Assembly (NCBI GenBank): GCA_049511115.1
Contig: JBEKYH010000006.1
Coordinates: 1-25,180 of the forward strand
Direction: 5' to 3'
DNA from: JBEKYH01 sp049511115
GTDB taxonomy: Bacteria > Planctomycetota > Phycisphaerae > Tepidisphaerales > Tepidisphaeraceae
DNA length: 25,180 nt
Shown here one piece after another: positions 8,155 to 15,767 of the stretch. The stretch's first letter is position 1. The number at the start of each line of letters is the position of its first letter. A model generated the notes under the pieces. It was not told where the DNA came from. It saw nothing but the letters and a program-made list of their open reading frames with translations, and made no database searches. The translations under genes and the position numbers were made by a program.

Positions 8155-8182
8155 AGTATATGGATATGCGGAGGTTCTTCAA
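8155..8182 (-). promoter_or_regulatory. Probable sigma-70-type promoter for rpsL-rpsG
   Basis: On the minus strand TTGAAG (8182-8177; 4 of 6 matches to the -35 consensus) is followed after 16 bases by TATACT (8160-8155; 5 of 6 matches to the -10 consensus). Transcription would begin near 8148, about 26 bases before the rpsL start codon. The divergent coding sequences are only 37 bases apart, so the -10 box overlaps the ATG of the neighbouring esterase gene and the -35 lies in its signal-peptide codons. Confidence 0.55.
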
Positions 8183-9674
8183 GGGCCTGCTTCTATTAGC
8201 CGCCTTTCTGGGTGGTTCGGTCCCGATTTTAGCCAAAGCCGCCGACCGGATGAGTCAGGAGACGGCTGCCCCCATTTATGCGGCGGAATTGGGGTCTTTA
8301 TACCAGCCGGCCGACCTCCCCAAGCTCTACGCGGCCCATTTGCTGATCGAAGATTATTTTTCGGCCTACACCGAATCCTTGCGTAAGCCTATCGTCGCAC
8401 AGCTCCAGGCGACGGGAATCGACCCCAATATCCTTGGCCGCCTGGCGCGCATCCGCCTTTCCTGGCCGGAACTTGCGGCGGGCGTTTACTACTTCAACGA
8501 GCAGGTGGGCACCCACGAGGTGAAATATTTTCTGGGCGTTCCCAGCGGCTATAAGCGATCGGTCTCCTGGCCGCTGGTCGTCAAACTGCCGGCCTTGAAC
8601 GCTTTTCTAACCGACCCAGCGCCCGATGCCGATCAGGTCGTCCACATCTACACCAGTTGGATCACCGACGAACTTACCGCCCACCCCGATGCACTGGTCC
8701 TCATGCCGCTGCTCAATCTCCGCGAACTCTATGGCCCGAGTCTGGTCGGCATGAACACCGTCTTCCAGCCGATCCTCGATGCCGCTGACCATGCCAATGT
8801 TGACCCCGCGCGCGTCTATCTGATGGGCCACTCCATGGCGGCTCACGCGGTCTGGAATCTCGGGCTGCATTACGCGATGTACCTCGCCGCGATTTGCCCC
8901 CTTGCCGGCGGCGCCGATGCGGATTGGCAGCGGCTGCGGCTGATGAATCTCCGCAATACGCTGCCGGTCGTGTGGGCCGACAGCGATGATCAGGTTATCC
9001 CCGTGCGGCAATCGCGCGATATCGTCGAGGCCCTTCGCAAACTCAAAATCGACGTCGATTACACCGAGACCAACAACATCGGCCACCTGCCGCCGCCGGA
9101 TGTTGTCGAGCAGGCCTACCAGAAAATGCGCGCTCGCGTGCGGCAGCTTTACCCCGCGCATATTTCCCTGCAGAGTGACCGCATGGAAACGCTCTTCAAT
9201 CGGATGGATTGGTTTCAGCTCTACCAGGAATTGGAAACCGGCCCCAACCACACCGTGCGCATCCAGATCGGGACCGGGGCCATCCACCTGCAGAATCCCT
9301 TTGGCATGGACGCGACTTTAAACCAGAACACGGTGACGATGACGACCGTGAACGCCGATTCCATGCGGCTTTATTTCAACAGCCAGATGGTGGATTTTTC
9401 CAAACCGGTCACGGTGATCGTTAACGGCCGCAAGCGGTTTTCGGGGATGCTTACGCAGAGCATCGACGAGATGCTCAAGGACCAGCTTTTCCTCGGCCGA
9501 GGCTGGCGGTATTACACCGCCGTCGTGGACCTGGATTTAAGCGCCGACACGTCGCCCGCGCCGCCTCGTGTCACGCCGCAGCCGACGGCTAATGGCGCGA
9601 CGAGCCGGCCGCATGGGAAGATCACGGTTTATAATGACGACGGGACGGTGAATCGGGTGATAGAGAGCCCGTAA
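8160..9674 (+). CDS. Secreted alpha/beta-hydrolase (esterase / PHB-depolymerase-like)
   Basis: The 504-residue protein begins with a signal peptide (MDMRRFFKGLLLLAAFLGGS, ending near AKA at 25-27), so it should act in the periplasm or outside. Residues about 120-330 are an alpha/beta-hydrolase: LVVKLPALNAF before the oxyanion region, the nucleophile elbow GHSMA with Ser225, the acid in ADSDDQVIP (Asp276 or Asp277) and the base His309 in NNIGHLPPP. The elbow ends in Ala rather than the usual Gly. The last 190 residues are predicted beta-rich (VTVIVNGRKRFSG around 417-429) with a Pro/Thr-rich linker near 463-485. This layout is typical of large planctomycete esterases of the prolyl-oligopeptidase or poly(3-hydroxybutyrate) depolymerase type; the substrate is unknown. 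It converges on the HTH gene with 5 bases between the stops. Confidence 0.8.
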   Translation: MDMRRFFKGLLLLAAFLGGSVPILAKAADRMSQETAAPIYAAELGSLYQPADLPKLYAAHLLIEDYFSAYTESLRKPIVAQLQATGIDPNILGRLARIRLSWPELAAGVYYFNEQVGTHEVKYFLGVPSGYKRSVSWPLVVKLPALNAFLTDPAPDADQVVHIYTSWITDELTAHPDALVLMPLLNLRELYGPSLVGMNTVFQPILDAADHANVDPARVYLMGHSMAAHAVWNLGLHYAMYLAAICPLAGGADADWQRLRLMNLRNTLPVVWADSDDQVIPVRQSRDIVEALRKLKIDVDYTETNNIGHLPPPDVVEQAYQKMRARVRQLYPAHISLQSDRMETLFNRMDWFQLYQELETGPNHTVRIQIGTGAIHLQNPFGMDATLNQNTVTMTTVNADSMRLYFNSQMVDFSKPVTVIVNGRKRFSGMLTQSIDEMLKDQLFLGRGWRYYTAVVDLDLSADTSPAPPRVTPQPTANGATSRPHGKITVYNDDGTVNRVIESP

Positions 9675-9679
9675 GCGAA

Positions 9680-10123
9680 TCAAACCTTTACGCCGGCCGC
9701 TCGAAGCGCCTTGGTGATCTTGGCCAAAGTCGTGGTGTCGGGACTGTGTTTCCCCTTCTCCAGCCGATTGATCGTCTCCGGGCGCACACGGGCCCGGCGG
9801 GCTAATTCTGACTGTGAAAGTCCGGCCGACTCGCGCTCCTGAATCAGTTTGCGAGCATAAATGGCGCGGATGGTTGCGGCGGCCGAATAGTTTCCATTTG
9901 CCAAGGGATCGGGGAGCAGCCACCCCTGTGTTCTCGCCTTACGTCCCTCGGCGACGAGTTTCGCGTACATATCGGAGAAAGGTCCTTCATTCGTTGCGCG
10001 GTCAAAATAGGCCGCTTCTTGCTCGGGCGTAATACCTTTGATTCTTCGGTATGTGCGTGTTTGAGCCTTGTGCTTTGACGCGACGCAATCAAATGGTTTT
10101 TCAATCGTCTTTTTGGCCTTCAC
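9680..10123 (-). CDS. XRE-type helix-turn-helix protein, possible antitoxin
   Basis: This 147-residue protein starts at GTG 10123 with a strong GGAGG six bases upstream. The C-terminal third (about 92-145) is a Cro/C1-type helix-turn-helix: ESAGLSQSELARRARVRPET, then INRLEKGKHSPD. The N-terminal 90 residues, including RIKGITPEQEAAYFDRATN and WLLPDPLANG, are charged and helical and I do not recognise a family. A C-terminal HTH of this kind is common in HigA- and MqsA-like antitoxins, but no toxin-sized frame with a ribosome-binding site lies next to it, so the function is open. It is flanked by the convergent esterase gene and, 70 bases upstream, the end of plsC on the same strand. Confidence 0.75.
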   Translation of the reverse strand: MKAKKTIEKPFDCVASKHKAQTRTYRRIKGITPEQEAAYFDRATNEGPFSDMYAKLVAEGRKARTQGWLLPDPLANGNYSAAATIRAIYARKLIQERESAGLSQSELARRARVRPETINRLEKGKHSPDTTTLAKITKALRAAGVKV

Positions 10124-10193
10124 GACCGACCTCCGGAGTCGTCACGATCGTCAGCAGGCGAAACCTGCGCGCAATGTTGACCTCATTGTACCG

Positions 10194-10829
10194 TCACTCT
10201 CGCCCGGCAATCCGCCTCTTCTCCTTCAACTCCTCGAGCAGGGCCACCAGCGCCCCGTGCAACCCAGTCAGAATCTCATCCGCCTTCATCCCCTCAAATC
10301 GCATCGGCTTCCCATACATCACGTCAATCTTCCCAGGCCGCGGAACTTTGCGCCCTTTCGTCCATGCGTAGAAGCTCCCCTCAATCGCGACCGGCACCAC
10401 CGGCGCCGCCGTCTTGCGGATGATGAGGGCGATTCCTTTTTGCAGCGGCTGAATCTTTCCGTCGTCGGTGCGCGTGCCTTCGGGATAGACGTTGAGCACG
10501 TGCCCCTCCTCCAATCGCCGCATCGTTTCGCGGACGGCGCCGAGGTCGCCGCTGTTTTGCTTGATGGGGAAAGCGTGCAATGACTCGATCAGATTGCGGA
10601 GGAAGAAATTTTTGAACAGCTCCTCCTTGGCCAGAAAACTCACCGGCCGGCGCAGGCGCACGGCGACAAGGACCGGGTCCAGGTTGCTTTGATGATTGGC
10701 CGCCAGCAGCACGCCTCCCTCGGCGGGCACGTTCTCCACATTGTGAACCTGCAGGTCGAACATCAGCGATGTGAGAATTCGCGCCGGCATCTGCAATGTC
10801 TTCCAGAGCAGAGATCGTTGCATGGCCAT
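10194..10829 (-). CDS. plsC: 1-acyl-sn-glycerol-3-phosphate acyltransferase (PlsC family)
   Basis: This 211-residue member of the LPLAT superfamily transfers an acyl group to lysophosphatidic acid, making phosphatidic acid at the inner membrane. The catalytic NHxxxxD motif is NHQSNLD (45-51) and the glycerol-phosphate binding EGTR motif is in NVYPEGTR (Glu117-Arg120). PVVPVAIEGS provides the fourth conserved block. A hydrophobic, amphipathic N-terminus (about 8-24) would dock it to the membrane. ATG 10829 is used, although no good Shine-Dalgarno sequence is visible and ATG 10823, two codons on, is possible. It begins 26 bases after the cmk stop on the same strand, so the two are probably one transcript; cmk-plsC adjacency is found in several phyla. 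Confidence 0.92.
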   Translation of the reverse strand: MAMQRSLLWKTLQMPARILTSLMFDLQVHNVENVPAEGGVLLAANHQSNLDPVLVAVRLRRPVSFLAKEELFKNFFLRNLIESLHAFPIKQNSGDLGAVRETMRRLEEGHVLNVYPEGTRTDDGKIQPLQKGIALIIRKTAAPVVPVAIEGSFYAWTKGRKVPRPGKIDVMYGKPMRFEGMKADEILTGLHGALVALLEELKEKRRIAGRE

Positions 10830-10855
10830 GGCAATGAGGGGTGAATAGAAGAAAG

Positions 10856-11572
10856 TCAGCGGCGATGCGAAGCGTGATGGGCCGACATTGATTCCGCGGA
10901 AGTCGGGGAGGTTTGCAGCGCCTTGGCCTTGGAGACGATTCTTCCCACCACCTCATCCTCCTCCAGGCCGGTCGTGTCGATCAGTTCCGCTCCGACCGGC
11001 ACTTTCAGCGCCCCGACTTTGCGCCCCTTGTCGCGGTCATCGCGGGCGACGATATCGGCCAGCAGCGCCGCCATGTCCACCAGCTCGCCGCGCGCCCGAA
11101 GCTGCGCGGCGCGCCGGCGGGCGCGCTCGGGGGGGGCCGCATCAAGGTAAAACTTCAACTCCGCATCGGGAAACACAATGCTCCCCTGATCCCGGCCCTC
11201 GCTGACCATGTTCTTCCGCTGCGAGCCGATGCGCCGCTGCTCGGCCACCAGACGCTCGCGAATGGCCGAGACCGTCGCGACAAAGCTGGCCGCGCGCGTG
11301 GCCTCGCCGCCGCGAAGCTGATGACCCACGGGTTCTCCATTCAGCAGCACACTCGGCGGCGATTGGCTCCAGTCAAATTCGATTCGCGCATGCCGCGCCA
11401 CAAAGGCCAGCTCGCGCGCGTCGTTGAGATCGACCCCGCGCCGCAGCGCCGCCAAGCCAACCGCCCGGTACATGGCCCCGGTATCGAGAAAATCAAATGA
11501 CAATTCCCGCGCCACGCGCTGGGCCACCGTAGATTTGCCGGTCCCGGCCGGACCGTCGATGGTGATAATCAT
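10856..11572 (-). CDS. cmk: Cytidylate kinase
   Basis: The 238-residue product phosphorylates CMP and dCMP to the diphosphates using ATP, a cytoplasmic step of pyrimidine salvage and RNA/lipid precursor supply. The P-loop is GPAGTGKS (7-14), DTGAMYR (30-36) is the CMP-binding block typical of bacterial Cmk, and EGRDQGSIVFPDAELKFYLD (from 125) matches the conserved GRD...VFPDA region that positions phosphate. ERARRRAAQL (from 149) corresponds to the arginine-rich lid. The last 20 or so residues (SPTSAESMSAHHASHRR) extend past the usual end and look disordered. It is the first gene of the cmk-plsC pair; a repeat element fills the upstream gap. Confidence 0.95.
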   Translation of the reverse strand: MIITIDGPAGTGKSTVAQRVARELSFDFLDTGAMYRAVGLAALRRGVDLNDARELAFVARHARIEFDWSQSPPSVLLNGEPVGHQLRGGEATRAASFVATVSAIRERLVAEQRRIGSQRKNMVSEGRDQGSIVFPDAELKFYLDAAPPERARRRAAQLRARGELVDMAALLADIVARDDRDKGRKVGALKVPVGAELIDTTGLEEDEVVGRIVSKAKALQTSPTSAESMSAHHASHRR

Positions 11573-11625
11573 GCCGCGAACATCATCGGAATTTGTGGGC
11601 GGGGGTCAAATCGGGAAAAAAAGAG

Positions 11626-11837
11626 ATTGAACCGCCAAGACGCAAAGACGCCAAGAAATGCGAAAGAAGATAGATTCACCACGGAGGACGCAGAGGACCC
11701 AGAGGAAAACCAAAATCAAATTCAAAATGAATTCTGATGTGCCTCTGAGTGCTCTGTGTCCTCAAGCGAGGCGGAGCCGAGCGGGTGGTGAGGCTGTATT
11801 TCTTTGAATTGGATTCTTGGCGTCTTGGCGGTTCAAT
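11626..11837. repeat. Dispersed palindromic repeat, family B, composite copy 1
   Basis: The left arm starts ATTGAACCGCCAAGACGC and the right arm ends GCGTCTTGGCGGTTCAAT, an exact inverted repeat 212 bp end to end. Nested inside is a second, different pair: CACCACGGAGGACGCAGAGG (from 11677) against CCTCTGAGTGCTCTGTGTCC (from 11742). It looks like one palindromic element inserted in another. It occupies most of the gap between cmk and the amidotransferase gene and stops 14 bases short of the latter's stop codon. Confidence 0.8.
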
Positions 11838-11851
11838 CTCTTTTCTTCCGC

Positions 11852-12421
11852 TCACTTCTTCAGGAAGTTGGCCAGGAGTTTTTCGCCTTGCTCGGTGAGG
11901 AAGCTTTCGGGGTGATATTGCACGCCTTCCAGGGGCCAGGTTTTGTGGCGGACGCCCATGATTTCGTCGTGGTCGGTCCAACTGCTGACCTCAAATTCCG
12001 TGGGCAGCGTGCCGTTGCGGATGATGAGGCTGTGGTAGCGCGTGGCGGTGAAGGGATTGGGCATGCCGGTGTAAATGGTGCGGCCGTCGTGGTGAATCTG
12101 GTCGGTCTTGCCGTGCATGAGGCGGCTGGCGCGCTCAACGACGGCCCCGCTGACAAAGCCGATGCATTGATGGCCCAGGCACACGCCCAGGACGGGGAGC
12201 TTAGGGCCAAAGTGGCGGATGACATCGTTGCTCATGCCGCCTTCTTTGGGGGTGCACGGGCCAGGGGAAATGACAATGTGCGTGGGATGAAGGGCTTCGA
12301 TTTCGTCGAGCGTGACTTTGTCGTTGCGGAAGACCTTCATGGGCCGCGCGGGGTCGATTTCTCCCAGCTTTTGCACCAGGTTGTAGGTGAAGGAATCATA
12401 ATTGTCGATCAGCACAAGCAT
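11852..12421 (-). CDS. Anthranilate / aminodeoxychorismate synthase glutamine amidotransferase subunit
   Basis: This 189-residue class I glutamine amidotransferase releases ammonia from glutamine for a chorismate-using partner (TrpE for tryptophan, PabB for folate). The family signatures are complete: MLVLIDNYDSFTYNLVQ at the N-terminus, ISPGPCTP (51-58), the nucleophile Cys81 in GVCLGHQ, and the His170/Glu172 pair in GVQYHPESF. Length and both ends match TrpG/PabA, so ATG 12421 is the start; the frame continues upstream for 121 codons, but those translate repeat DNA. No trpE, pabB or other pathway gene is in the window, so TrpG cannot be told from PabA, and a single dual-use subunit is common in bacteria. 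Confidence 0.93.
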   Translation of the reverse strand: MLVLIDNYDSFTYNLVQKLGEIDPARPMKVFRNDKVTLDEIEALHPTHIVISPGPCTPKEGGMSNDVIRHFGPKLPVLGVCLGHQCIGFVSGAVVERASRLMHGKTDQIHHDGRTIYTGMPNPFTATRYHSLIIRNGTLPTEFEVSSWTDHDEIMGVRHKTWPLEGVQYHPESFLTEQGEKLLANFLKK

Positions 12422-12464
12422 GGCCCATGAGAGTAGAACGGGAATAGCGAAAAGTAAAACGGGG

Positions 12465-12496
12465 GATGCGATGGCGGGCTGAAGCCGCGCCCTACA
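12465..12496. repeat. Short REP-like palindrome
   Basis: GATGGCGGGCTGAAGCCGCG followed by CCCTACATG is an imperfect palindrome of the kind found scattered between genes in many G+C-rich genomes. It abuts the larger family A repeat in the same gap. Confidence 0.4.
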
Positions 12497-12522
12497 TGCC
12501 GCGCAATCGCTTTTGGGATTTC

Positions 12523-12640
12523 CCCCTCGCCCTGTACTCAGGGAGAGGGTCGGGGTGAGGGTTCTTGGGAACTTCGAATCTCGTTGGCCAGTCAAAAACG
12601 ACCCTCGCCCTATCCCTCTCCCTGAGTAGATGGAGAGGGG
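12523..12640. repeat. Dispersed palindromic repeat, family A, copy 2
   Basis: A 118-bp element with inverted arms: the left begins CCCCTCGCCCTGTACTCAGG and the right ends TGAGTAGATGGAGAGGGG. Both arms align with the copy at 6983-7106, and the flanks TTTC before and ACCAA after are also shared. Most of the 256-bp gap between the kinase and amidotransferase genes is repeat DNA; no other feature is seen there. Confidence 0.8.
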
Positions 12641-12677
12641 ACCAAGAGGAACGCGGCCAAACGCGATTGCCCTAACA

Positions 12678-13985
12678 CTACTTGGCTCGCCCGGCCCCCA
12701 AACTTGCCAATCCCGCCAGCGTCGCATCCGGCATGTATTTAAACCGGAATGTACCCGGCCAATCGCGGTGCATGACGGTGGCAATCGCCTCGCCGCCGCC
12801 GCTGATAAAAACGTCGGGCAGAAAACGCGGCTGCACCTGGGCGAGCAGTTGCAGGCGTTTGGCGCTGGCGACGGCGAGTGCGTCGATCGCGGCGGCGAGC
12901 ATTTGGCGGCGCGTCGCGGAGAGTGTTAAACCAGAAAAACTCGCCTGGCGCTGCTCGATGCTGGTGCGTTCGCCGGCCAAGTACGGCTCAAACTGTACGG
13001 AGGATTTTTCTCCGCCGGCGGCGAGTTCAGCGGTGAGTTTGTGAAACTGATCCCGCGAAAAATCGCTGAAAATTTCCCGATGCATCCAATCCAGCGCCGA
13101 TCCGGTGGCGGCCAGCGTGCCGACGGAGACCCACTTCTTGCCGATGCCAAGGGCGCGAGTGAGGAGTTGCTCGTGCGGTATGGCCCGGTCGCAGCAGACG
13201 GCCAGGACATCGGTCGATCCGCAGGTATTGAAGATTTGCCCGTCGTTGGCTCCGGTGAGGATGATGGCCGCGCTGGTATCGACCATGCCGGCAAGGACCG
13301 CCGCGCCGGGGCAAAGGCCAAACTCGCGCGCCGCTTCTTCGGTCACAGTTCCGCCGATCTGGTCGGATTCCATTACTTCCGGCAAGAGTGACTTCGAAAT
13401 TCCCACCGCCTGGCAAAGCTCGTCACTCCAACCGCCTTGGTCACAGGTCAAATACAGGCCGGTGAAACTAGCGCTCGACGGGTCAATCACGCGCCGGCCC
13501 GTGAGTTGGCGTTGCAAGAAAGTATTGAGATGGCCGACTAAATCGGCTTGCCGCATCGTTTGCGGCTCGTGGGCTAGGAACCAGGCGCAAGTTGTCGAGC
13601 TGATCCCGCCGGGGAAGGGGCGATTGCCGGCCAGCGCGAGATGCCGCTCTTTGCCGACGCGATTTTCCAGATCGCGCGCGACTTGAACGCTACGGCGGTC
13701 CTGGTGAATGACGATGGGTGTAAGGGCGCGGCCATTAGCATCCATCGCCACCCACGCGGGCGACATGACTGCCAGGCCTATCGTCTGTGCCGTGGCAGCT
13801 TGGGGACCAAGACTCGCGATGGCCTGTTTGACCGCAGTCAGTATCGCTGCAGGATCGACTTCGGCTTTTACGCCATCATGTATGGTCGGATATCCAACCC
13901 GCACGGGGACACCGACTCCCGCGCCATCGGCAAACAACTGTGCCTTTACCGACGAAGAGCCGACATCCAGGGCCAGGAAGATCAC
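12678..13985 (-). CDS. FGGY-family carbohydrate kinase (xylulokinase-like)
   Basis: The 435-residue protein is an ATP-dependent sugar kinase of the FGGY family. The N-terminal phosphate loop LALDVGSSSVKA (Asp7, Gly9) and the second-domain TCGSTDVL (254-261) are the two nucleotide-binding elements; the catalytic base is probably Asp236 in GMVDTSAA. IHQDRRS (93-99) corresponds to the WxDxR substrate-side motif of xylulokinases, with the Trp replaced. GLTLSATRRQMLAAAIDAL and ISGGGEA are the C-terminal FGGY signatures. The length is a little short of XylB (about 480-500). Substrate is not certain: xylulose, rhamnulose, sedoheptulose or another ketose could be used. It precedes the GH105 gene's end by 161 bp on the same strand, suggesting a role downstream of polysaccharide breakdown. 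Confidence 0.85.
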   Translation of the reverse strand: MIFLALDVGSSSVKAQLFADGAGVGVPVRVGYPTIHDGVKAEVDPAAILTAVKQAIASLGPQAATAQTIGLAVMSPAWVAMDANGRALTPIVIHQDRRSVQVARDLENRVGKERHLALAGNRPFPGGISSTTCAWFLAHEPQTMRQADLVGHLNTFLQRQLTGRRVIDPSSASFTGLYLTCDQGGWSDELCQAVGISKSLLPEVMESDQIGGTVTEEAAREFGLCPGAAVLAGMVDTSAAIILTGANDGQIFNTCGSTDVLAVCCDRAIPHEQLLTRALGIGKKWVSVGTLAATGSALDWMHREIFSDFSRDQFHKLTAELAAGGEKSSVQFEPYLAGERTSIEQRQASFSGLTLSATRRQMLAAAIDALAVASAKRLQLLAQVQPRFLPDVFISGGGEAIATVMHRDWPGTFRFKYMPDATLAGLASLGAGRAK

Positions 13986-14039
13986 AGTTTATCCGGGGTT
14001 CTTGAGCAACGGCAGAGCACCAGGCTCAATACAAATGCG

Positions 14040-14137
14040 ATTGAACCGCCAAGACGCCAAGACGCGGAGAAAGACGAAAAGAAAGACTCGACGTTCCTCT
14101 CCCTCTTACCTTGGCGTCTTTGCGTCTTGGCGGTTCA
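14040..14137. repeat. Dispersed palindromic repeat, family B, copy 2
   Basis: Arms ATTGAACCGCCAAGACGCC and GCGTCTTTGCGTCTTGGCGG (then TTCA) are inverted around about 40 bases. The element lies between the kinase and GH105 genes and could hairpin in a shared transcript. It is related to the copies at 11626-11837 and 18304-18397. Confidence 0.8.
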
Positions 14138-14146
14138 TTTTCTTCT

Positions 14147-15532
14147 TCACTGCGCCGCGATCGTCCTGTGCTGCATTTGCAGCGTAATCGCCAGGCGATT
14201 CACCTCTCGCCCCGCCAGGAGGAACGCGCCTACTCCGTACACGTAGCTGGAAGAAGTCTTGAAATGCGCCGGCCCGGAGCCGGTCTGCTGGATGCAGTCC
14301 AAACGCCCGTCGGCATGGACGTGGGAAATCAGACCTTTCCATCCTTTGGCGATGACCGGCTCAAACATCGCGCGGTCGAGGATGCCTTCATTTACGCCCC
14401 AGGCCATGGCATAGACGAAGAAAGACGATCCGGAATTTTCCGGCTCGCCATAGTAGTCGGGGTCGAGCATGCCGGCTCGCCAGAGCCCGTCTGGTCCCTG
14501 CAGCGTCGCGATGCGCGCGGCCATGTCCTTGAATTGGGTCACGAACTGGTCGCGCGTGGGATAATCCGCCGGCATGATCTGCAGCACGCGGACCAGGCCG
14601 CCCATGACCCAGCCTTCGCCGCGCGACCAGAACATCTTCTTTCCGTTGGACTCCTTCTTCTTGATGAAAGTCGCGTCGCGATAGAAAAGATGTTCATCGG
14701 GATCGTAAAGGTTTTTGGAGGTGATCCACCACTGGTGGTCGAGGTAATTCAGGTACTTGATATCGTCCGTGGCCTTGTAGAGTTTCGCCCACGCCGGCGG
14801 GGCCATGTACAGGGCATCGCACCACCACCAGATGATGTGATTGGGATTCGTCGTAGAACTCGCCCCCTGATCGCCTCCGCCGCCGCGGCCGGCGGGATAC
14901 CCTTCAATGTTGATCTGCCCATCGAGTGCGCGCTGCGTCGGCTCGATGATCCAGTCCGATTTGTATTGCGAATAAAGATCAAGGTAGGTCTGCGACAGGC
15001 ATTCGGAATTCGCGTTGAGGATCGCCACGCGCCCGTTGGCCGGCGGGGTTGGCGGAGGCGCGGCAGCCTGATCGCCGCCGCCGGCCGCATCCGCCCCGGC
15101 GGGAGGAGTCAGATCGCCGGGATTGCCGCTGCCGGGGAGGGTGATGCCCCAGTGAAATCCTTCGGACATCGCCACCATCGCATCGTGATAACGCAGATCG
15201 CCCGTCGATTGCGAAGCCGCCAGGAAGCCGCAATAAAGCGCGCCGAAGGTCCACTGCTGGTTGAAGTATTTTTCCGCCCGGGCCAGTTGCCAGTCGGCGA
15301 CCTTGGCAATGGCCTTTTTCACCGCCGGGGTCGTCAGGTCCGCGGTGATATCCGTAGCGATCGGACCGGGATTATTTGGCGAATCGCCAAAGTGGTTGGT
15401 CGCGTCGCCAGACGCGCCGGTGATTTCAGCATTGGTCAATTGCGGTTCCGTCGCGGTCTGGGCCTGGGCCAGTGAGCAACAACCCAAAGTCAACGCCAGG
15501 CCCGCTACCGCGCCGCGCAGATAATCAGACAT
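14147..15532 (-). CDS. Secreted GH105 family unsaturated glucuronyl/rhamnogalacturonyl hydrolase
   Basis: The 461-residue protein carries a signal peptide (core LRGAVAGLALTLGCCSL, cleavage near AQA at 22-24). The rest is an (alpha/alpha)6 barrel of the GH105/GH88 type, which removes the delta-4,5-unsaturated uronic acid left at oligosaccharide ends by polysaccharide lyases. Key blocks are WWWCDALYMAPPAW (236-249), whose Asp239 is the likely acid/base, HLFYRD (281-286) and FWSRGEGWVMGGL (301-313), the GH105 hallmark. Two low-complexity stretches, about 139-167 (Ala/Gly/Pro) and 214-227 (Gly/Ser), look inserted. ATG 15532 has GAGGG six bases upstream and starts the signal peptide properly. Genes for the kinase (same strand) and the GH2 enzyme (divergent) suggest joint work on a pectin-like or other uronate-containing glycan; no lyase gene is in the window. 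Confidence 0.85.
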   Translation of the reverse strand: MSDYLRGAVAGLALTLGCCSLAQAQTATEPQLTNAEITGASGDATNHFGDSPNNPGPIATDITADLTTPAVKKAIAKVADWQLARAEKYFNQQWTFGALYCGFLAASQSTGDLRYHDAMVAMSEGFHWGITLPGSGNPGDLTPPAGADAAGGGDQAAAPPPTPPANGRVAILNANSECLSQTYLDLYSQYKSDWIIEPTQRALDGQINIEGYPAGRGGGGDQGASSTTNPNHIIWWWCDALYMAPPAWAKLYKATDDIKYLNYLDHQWWITSKNLYDPDEHLFYRDATFIKKKESNGKKMFWSRGEGWVMGGLVRVLQIMPADYPTRDQFVTQFKDMAARIATLQGPDGLWRAGMLDPDYYGEPENSGSSFFVYAMAWGVNEGILDRAMFEPVIAKGWKGLISHVHADGRLDCIQQTGSGPAHFKTSSSYVYGVGAFLLAGREVNRLAITLQMQHRTIAAQ

Positions 15533-15767
15533 GTGCCGTCCCTCTCGATAGGAAGTCATTCATCAAAAATTCATCCCGATATTTACGCGCCGATGGCGCG
15601 ACGCGCCAGGACGCTTCCTCTTTTACAGCCCAACGCCTATCTTTGTTGAGGCAACGGCATTGGATACAGAGGGTATGCAGATTACACCTTCTCCCTCGCC
15701 ACCCCAAGGCGGCAACTATTGGACCGGCAAAGATCACGGCAGGTTTCTGCGGATTCAAGGAATTCAG
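15533..15767. promoter_or_regulatory. Divergent control region between the GH105 and GH2 genes, with a palindrome
   Basis: These 235 bases separate two diverging secreted glycosidase genes, so both promoters should lie here. CGCGCCGATGGCGCG at 15586-15600 is a perfect 6-bp inverted repeat around GAT, and GCGCG recurs just after it; it could be an operator for coordinate control or a simple hairpin. No strong -35/-10 pair was found. Confidence 0.4.

Noticed and set aside
10124..10193. 11-codon upstream open frame (MRSTLRAGFAC) and a TACAAT box before the HTH gene
   Set aside because: The short frame has no clear ribosome-binding site, and TACAAT has its best -35 only 14 bases away; not enough to call a leader peptide or promoter.
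12422..12784. 121-codon N-terminal extension of the amidotransferase frame
   Set aside because: These codons translate the family A repeat and the end of the kinase gene; the family begins at MLVLIDNYDSF.
14111..15475. 454-codon plus-strand frame across the GH105 gene
   Set aside because: Antisense shadow of the hydrolase; it also translates the repeat at its start.
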